52,235 nucleotides of DNA from Chitinophagales bacterium. Lineage in GTDB: Bacteria; Bacteroidota; Bacteroidia; Chitinophagales; Saprospiraceae. Under the pieces are notes generated by a model. The model was not told the DNA's origin. It searched no databases and saw nothing but the letters and a program-made list of their open reading frames with translations. Of this stretch, positions 47,803 through 52,235 are shown piece by piece. How positions within the stretch are numbered: the stretch's first letter is position 1; every line of letters begins with the position of its first letter. Made by a program: the position numbers and the translations under genes. The stretch spans positions 1 through 52,235 of the forward strand of contig JAAFIM010000023.1 of NCBI GenBank assembly GCA_013297745.1, in the 5' to 3' direction.

Positions 47803-49839
47803 ATGCAGCATAAATTCAAACTAAAATCCAATTATCAACCAGCAGGCGACCAACCCAAAGCTATAGAACAGTTGGTAAAAGGCATCAATCAAGGCGACAA
47901 ACACCAATGTTTATTGGGGGTAACAGGTAGCGGTAAAACTTTTACTATAGCCAACGTTATACAACAAACCCAACGCCCAACGCTGATTTTGACCCACAAC
48001 AAAACCCTCACGGCGCAATTATACGGCGAGTTTAAAGAATTTTTTCCCGATAACGCTGTAGAGTATTTTGTTTCTTATTACGATTATTACCGCCCCGAAG
48101 CCTATGTAGTATCTACAGATACTTTTATAGAAAAAGATTTGGCTATCAACGACGAGATAGAAAAACTGCGTTTGCGCACCACCACCCAACTATTGTCGGG
48201 ACGGCGGGATATTATCATCGTAGCCTCTGTATCTTGTATTTATGGTATGGGCAACCCAGAAGATTATCGCGCAGGAATTATCCATTTGCGCAAAGGGCAG
48301 GTAATTTCTAGAAATTTATTTTTATATCAAATGGTAGATGCTCTGTATTCGCGGACAGAAACCGATTTTTCGCGCGGCACGTTCAGGGTCAAAGGAGATA
48401 CTGTGGATATAAATTTGCCTTATGTGGAATATGGGTACAGAATTACCTTTTTTGGGGACGAGATAGAAGAGATAGAAATTTTGGATTTGCAAAGCAAACG
48501 CACGACGGAGAGTTTGGATGAAATATCTATTTTCCCTGCCAATTTGTACGTAGCCCCCAAAGATAGATTAGCCCAAATTATAGACAGCATACAAGACGAA
48601 CTGACCGAACAGGTAGAATACTTGGAAGACAACGGCAAAACCTTAGAAGCGCGCCGACTGGAAGAGCGGGTTAATATGGATATAGAAATGATGCGGCAGT
48701 TGGGTTATTGTTCGGGGATTGAAAACTACTCCCGTTTTTTTGACGGACGCGCCAAAGGAAAACGCCCGTTCTGTTTGTTGGATTATTTTCCCGACGATTT
48801 TATGATAGTAGTGGATGAAAGCCACGTTACCATTTCCCAATTCCGCGCTATGTATTCGGGCGATAGAGCCAGAAAAACCAACTTGGTAGAATATGGATTT
48901 CGCTTGCCTTCAGCTTATGACAATCGCCCGCTCAAGTTTGATGAATTTGAATCTATTATCAACCAAATTGTGTACGTGAGCGCAACTCCAGCCGACTATG
49001 AACTCCAGCAAACTGAAGGTGTAGTGGTAGAACAGATTGTGCGCCCTACAGGGCTACTTGACCCGCCCATTGTTATTCGCCCCACATTAAACCAAATTGA
49101 CGATTTGATAGATGAAATTAGACACCGCAACCGCTTAGATGAACGCACTTTGGTTACTACCATCACCAAAAAAATGGCTGAAGAATTAGCTAAGTATTTT
49201 GATAGGGTTGGTTTGAGAGCGCGTTATATACACTCTGAAGTCACGACTATGGATAGGGTTGAAATTTTGCGCGATTTGCGTTTGGGTATGTTTGATGTTT
49301 TGATTGGTATCAACTTACTGCGCGAGGGTTTGGACTTGCCCGAAGTGTCGTTGGTGGCGGTTTTGGATGCGGACAAAGAGGGATTTTTGCGCAATTATCG
49401 CTCGCTTACCCAAACAGCAGGGCGGGCAGCCCGCAATAGCAACGGAAAGGTAATTTTCTATGCCGACCGAACCACCAATTCTATGCAAATCACCATACAA
49501 GAAAGCGAAAGGCGCAGAAATATACAGTTGGCACACAACAAAAAACACAATATCAGCCCGCTTACCGTGCGCAAATCCAAAGAGCAAATTTTGCGCCAAA
49601 CGTCTATGACCAACTCCAAAGAGTATATTTACGAATTGGCTGATGATAGCAATAGCCTGCTTGTAGCTGAAAAAACGAGCACTTACACCAGCCCCAAACA
49701 AGTAGAAAAAGCTATAGCTGATACCAAAGAAAAAATGCAAACAGCAGCCAAAGCTCAAGATTTCTTGTATGCAGCCCAATTGCGGGATAAAATGTTCGCA
49801 CTCAAAGAACTGTTGGAAACCAAATTCGGAAAAGCGTAA
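47803..49839 (+). CDS. uvrB: Excinuclease ABC subunit B
   Basis: This is a 678-residue protein counted from the ATG at 47803 (MQHKFKLKSNYQPAGDQPKA); the longer frame back to 47734 lies inside the DUF2461 gene. The helicase-like core has Walker A GVTGSGKT (39-46), the YYDYYRPEAY beta-hairpin (about 92-101), DESHV Walker B (about 338-342) and late QTAGRAARN (motif VI, about 538-546). The C-terminal UVR domain AIADTKEKMQTAAKAQDFLY (about 637-656) binds UvrC. UvrB loads at lesions with UvrA and positions UvrC in nucleotide excision repair. A terminator follows. Confidence 0.97.
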   Translation: MQHKFKLKSNYQPAGDQPKAIEQLVKGINQGDKHQCLLGVTGSGKTFTIANVIQQTQRPTLILTHNKTLTAQLYGEFKEFFPDNAVEYFVSYYDYYRPEAYVVSTDTFIEKDLAINDEIEKLRLRTTTQLLSGRRDIIIVASVSCIYGMGNPEDYRAGIIHLRKGQVISRNLFLYQMVDALYSRTETDFSRGTFRVKGDTVDINLPYVEYGYRITFFGDEIEEIEILDLQSKRTTESLDEISIFPANLYVAPKDRLAQIIDSIQDELTEQVEYLEDNGKTLEARRLEERVNMDIEMMRQLGYCSGIENYSRFFDGRAKGKRPFCLLDYFPDDFMIVVDESHVTISQFRAMYSGDRARKTNLVEYGFRLPSAYDNRPLKFDEFESIINQIVYVSATPADYELQQTEGVVVEQIVRPTGLLDPPIVIRPTLNQIDDLIDEIRHRNRLDERTLVTTITKKMAEELAKYFDRVGLRARYIHSEVTTMDRVEILRDLRLGMFDVLIGINLLREGLDLPEVSLVAVLDADKEGFLRNYRSLTQTAGRAARNSNGKVIFYADRTTNSMQITIQESERRRNIQLAHNKKHNISPLTVRKSKEQILRQTSMTNSKEYIYELADDSNSLLVAEKTSTYTSPKQVEKAIADTKEKMQTAAKAQDFLYAAQLRDKMFALKELLETKFGKA

Positions 49840-49843
49840 AGAT

Positions 49844-49870
49844 AAAGCCAAGCGAAAGTTTGGCTTTTTT
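49844..49870. terminator. Terminator after uvrB
   Basis: The stem AAAGCCAA/TTGGCTTT with a GCGAAAGT-type loop is followed by T6. It overlaps the end of the convergent glycosyltransferase gene. Confidence 0.85.
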
Positions 49871-50631
49871 TATTGTTTCAAACGGCGTTCGTATAATTTG
49901 GCATAGCGCAAAAACACCCCAAAAGCCATTAAAAAAGCGATAATTAAACCAGCGCGCCCATCCAAAAAGCCTTTTTGCCAAATATAATGTTTGAAAAATC
50001 TAAAAACGGGCTTAAAATAAAGCTGCCAAATGCCCACTTTGGGCGTTTTGGGTTCGTAATCTATAGCCGCCCAAGTCGCGTATCGCTGCAATTTATCTAT
50101 AAAATGGTCTAAAGAAACATAAGTATAATGTTCTAATCTATTTTTTAGCAAATCCACTTTAAGCCCTTTGGTTTCTATCTCTTCGTGCACTTGGTTGTTA
50201 TTATAACGGCAATGGCGGCGGATTAAACGCACGACTTTATCCTTATTCCAGCCCGAATGGTTAATTTTTTGGTTCAAAAAATAATTTTCGCGATAAATCC
50301 AATAGGCTTCAGTTGGGCTATTTTGGTTCAAAACGGTTGCAATTTCAGCAATTAGTGCAGTTTTGGGGCGTTCATCGGCATCTACAATCAACAGCCATTC
50401 GTGAGCGCATTGGGGTATAGCCCAATTTTTTTGCGCGGCTGGAGTGTCGTATTTTCTCTGTAGAAATTTGACCTGGTATTGTTCGCAGATGTGTTGGGTT
50501 TGGTCTGTACTAAAACTATCCACCACCACAATTTCGGCAGCCCAATCCAATAAAGGTAACAATTCAGCGAGATTTTTTTCCTCATTAAGTACAGGAATTA
50601 GCACAGAAATTGGCAATTTTTCCACTATCAC
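49870..50631 (-). CDS. Family 2 glycosyltransferase
   Basis: This is a 253-residue GT-A fold enzyme of the WaaE/KdtX-like type. The N-terminus has PISVLIPVLNEEKNLAELLP (about 7-26) and EIVVVDSFSTDQTQ (about 33-46). The metal-binding DXD-type motif is DADERPK (about 83-89). A later KVVRLIRRHCRYNNNQVHEE (about 132-151) is typical. One hydrophobic segment near the C-terminus (about 225-242, LIIAFLMAFGVFLRYA) suggests membrane association. Such enzymes add sugars to lipopolysaccharide core or other glycans. It starts 6 bp after the nadB stop, so it is translated from the same transcript. Confidence 0.9.
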   Translation of the reverse strand: MIVEKLPISVLIPVLNEEKNLAELLPLLDWAAEIVVVDSFSTDQTQHICEQYQVKFLQRKYDTPAAQKNWAIPQCAHEWLLIVDADERPKTALIAEIATVLNQNSPTEAYWIYRENYFLNQKINHSGWNKDKVVRLIRRHCRYNNNQVHEEIETKGLKVDLLKNRLEHYTYVSLDHFIDKLQRYATWAAIDYEPKTPKVGIWQLYFKPVFRFFKHYIWQKGFLDGRAGLIIAFLMAFGVFLRYAKLYERRLKQ

Positions 50632-50637
50632 TTATTT

Positions 50638-52235
50638 TTATAAAATGGTCGTTTGCAAAAAATCCGCTCTTTCTGGATAATCCGTCGTGTAGTGCAAACC
50701 TCTACTTTCGCGGCGGATAGCGGCGCAGCGACACACACAATAAGCGATAGTGAGCAAATTCCGCAGTTCGCAAAGTTGGGGCGAAATGGTCGTATTGGCG
50801 TATAATTCTTCGGTTTCTTCGTACAAAATATGCAATCTTGCCAAAGCGCGTTTCAAACGCATATTAGAACGCACAATTCCCACATAATTGCTCATAATTT
50901 CCTTGAGTTCTTTTATACTTTGGGTTATCAACACCATCTCTTTGGGTTGCATTGTACCTTCGGCGTTCCAGTTGGGGATAGCTTTTTGGGGCATTTCTAT
51001 ACCATTCAAAACACTTTGGCTGTGTTTATAAATTCTATCCGCATAAACCAAACCCTCCAATAAAGAGTTGGAAGCCAAGCGGTTAGCCCCGTGCAAGCCC
51101 GTAGAACTACATTCGCCACAAGCGTATAAATTCACGATAGAAGTTCTCCCCCATTCGTCCGTTTTTATCCCCCCACACATATAATGGCAAGCGGGCAAAA
51201 CGGGAATCATCTGCTCCATTGGATTTATACCCAAAGACATACATTTTTCATAAATGGTGGGAAAATGGGAGATAAAACCCTCTTTATCCAAATGGCGGCA
51301 ATCCAAATACACAAAATCTTCCCCGCGCGTTTTCATCTCGTTGTCAATAGCGCGCGCTACTATATCGCGGGGCGCAAGTGAAAGCCTTTTATCGTATTTG
51401 TGCATAAACTCCTCGCCGTCTTGAGTTTTGAGAATAGCCCCAAACCCGCGCACAGCTTCAGAAACTAAAAAAACGGGATTATCGCCTGTAGGATTATATA
51501 GCGAAGTGGGATGAAATTGTACAAATTCCATATTTTCTACCCGCCCTTTGGCTCTATACACCATAGCTATACCGTCGCCTGTAGCGATTACGGGGTTGGT
51601 GGTCGCTTTATAAATTTGCCCCGCGCCGCCTGTAGCAATAACTGTAATTTTAGATAATAAGGTTTCTATCTCGTTATTTTTTTCGTTGAGTGCATAAACC
51701 CCAAAACAGGTGATATTGGGCGTAGCGCGCGTAACCCAATTCCCCAAATGGTGTTGAGTGATTAAATCAATAGCAAAATAATGGTCTAACAACTCCAAAT
51801 TGGGCAAAGTAGCCGCTTTTTCTAATAGCGCGCGTTGAATTTCCCAGCCCGTAAGGTCTTTATAATGCAAAATGCGATTTTCAGAATGTCCGCCCTCGCG
51901 CCCCAAATCGTAGCGTTCGTTGGCTTTTTTGTCTTTATCAAAACGCGTTCCCCAAGTTATCAACTCCTGCACGCGGTCGTGTCCCTCGCGGACTACAATT
52001 TCTACAGCTTGCGGCTCACACAATCCATCGCCAGCATCCAAAGTGTCGGCTATATGTTTTTGGAACGAATCCGTATCAAAATTCCAAACAGCAGCCACCC
52101 CGCCTTGAGCGTAACGGGTATTGCTTTCGTTGGGGTCGGTTTTGGTGAGTACCAAAATACGCTGTTCGGGATTGGCTTGAGCTGCTTTTATCGCAAAACT
52201 CAACCCAGCCACACCACAGCCCAAAACCAAAATAT
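50638..52235 (-). CDS. nadB: L-aspartate oxidase (N-terminus beyond right edge)
   Basis: This frame stays open to the window edge and reads ILVLGCGVAGLSFAIKAAQA at its first visible residues. Only the first few residues of the FAD-binding Rossmann fold are missing; the TTG at 52230 is not the start. Other hallmarks are SNTRYAQGGVAAVW, EGGHSENRILHYKDLTG, then TGDGIAMVYRAKGRV and GANRLASNSLLEGLVYADR. The helical C-terminal domain carries MSNYVGIVRSNMRLKRAL. The enzyme oxidises L-aspartate to iminoaspartate, the first step of de novo NAD synthesis. No nadA or nadC is visible in the window. Confidence 0.96.
   Translation of the reverse strand, partial: ILVLGCGVAGLSFAIKAAQANPEQRILVLTKTDPNESNTRYAQGGVAAVWNFDTDSFQKHIADTLDAGDGLCEPQAVEIVVREGHDRVQELITWGTRFDKDKKANERYDLGREGGHSENRILHYKDLTGWEIQRALLEKAATLPNLELLDHYFAIDLITQHHLGNWVTRATPNITCFGVYALNEKNNEIETLLSKITVIATGGAGQIYKATTNPVIATGDGIAMVYRAKGRVENMEFVQFHPTSLYNPTGDNPVFLVSEAVRGFGAILKTQDGEEFMHKYDKRLSLAPRDIVARAIDNEMKTRGEDFVYLDCRHLDKEGFISHFPTIYEKCMSLGINPMEQMIPVLPACHYMCGGIKTDEWGRTSIVNLYACGECSSTGLHGANRLASNSLLEGLVYADRIYKHSQSVLNGIEMPQKAIPNWNAEGTMQPKEMVLITQSIKELKEIMSNYVGIVRSNMRLKRALARLHILYEETEELYANTTISPQLCELRNLLTIAYCVCRCAAIRRESRGLHYTTDYPERADFLQTTIL

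Overview
The window reads as chromosomal DNA of a Bacteroidota (Bacteroidetes) bacterium. Four observations support this. The AT-rich sequence carries many Bacteroidetes-type promoters (TTTG, about 17-23 bases, then TAnnTTTG) and almost no Shine-Dalgarno sites. There is a subtilase ending in a type IX secretion (T9SS) sorting domain. Lineage-typical genes are present: DUF4295 next to rpmB/rpmG, a TIGR03643/DUF2805 protein, a RemB/Wzi-like outer-membrane protein and a dimeric glycyl-tRNA synthetase. Isoprenoids appear to be made by the mevalonate route (mvaD). I cannot place it below phylum; a gliding or Saprospira/Cytophaga-like lineage is a guess.

Layout. 1-4.5 kb: the start of an IS701/IS4-like transposase gene (minus strand) abuts a four-gene Wadjet/MksBEFG-like SMC operon. 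Its first gene (JetC/MukB-like) has only the C-terminal half and no ATG. 4.6-10.8 kb: cmk, an ECF sigma factor with a putative membrane anti-sigma factor, two secreted proteins and a T9SS subtilase. 10.9-13.6 kb: a tRNA-Arg/rpmB/rpmG/DUF4295 cluster, a GNAT acetyltransferase and ftsY. 13.6-18.5 kb: a Panacea-type toxin-antitoxin pair, an orphan Dam-like methylase, a DegT aminotransferase, a DnaJ-domain membrane protein and a membrane protein. 18.5-30.5 kb: housekeeping and envelope genes (M16 protease, SPFH lipoprotein, glyS, an LpxD paralogue, outer-membrane proteins) separated by palindromic repeats. 30.6-34.8 kb: a six-gene operon DUF4160 - DUF2442/HTH - ParA - ribbon-helix-helix protein - DUF262 - HEPN, the best candidate for an undescribed system. 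34.8-52.2 kb: fadB/J-like fusion, repeats, M1 aminopeptidase, three leucine-rich-repeat proteins, mvaD, DUF2461-uvrB, and nadB with a glycosyltransferase (nadB runs off the right edge).

The intergenic DNA is unusually structured. Between two convergent stop codons lies an exact 8-bp-period array (35 units, 280 bp) whose motif switches strand midway. A 43-bp tandem array repeats a promoter-like -7 box. Several MITE-like elements have nested palindromes built on a GGGGTTTTACACCCC core. A 355-bp element with 12-bp terminal inverted repeats separates an operon from its own terminator. All functional assignments come from reading motifs; no database search was possible.
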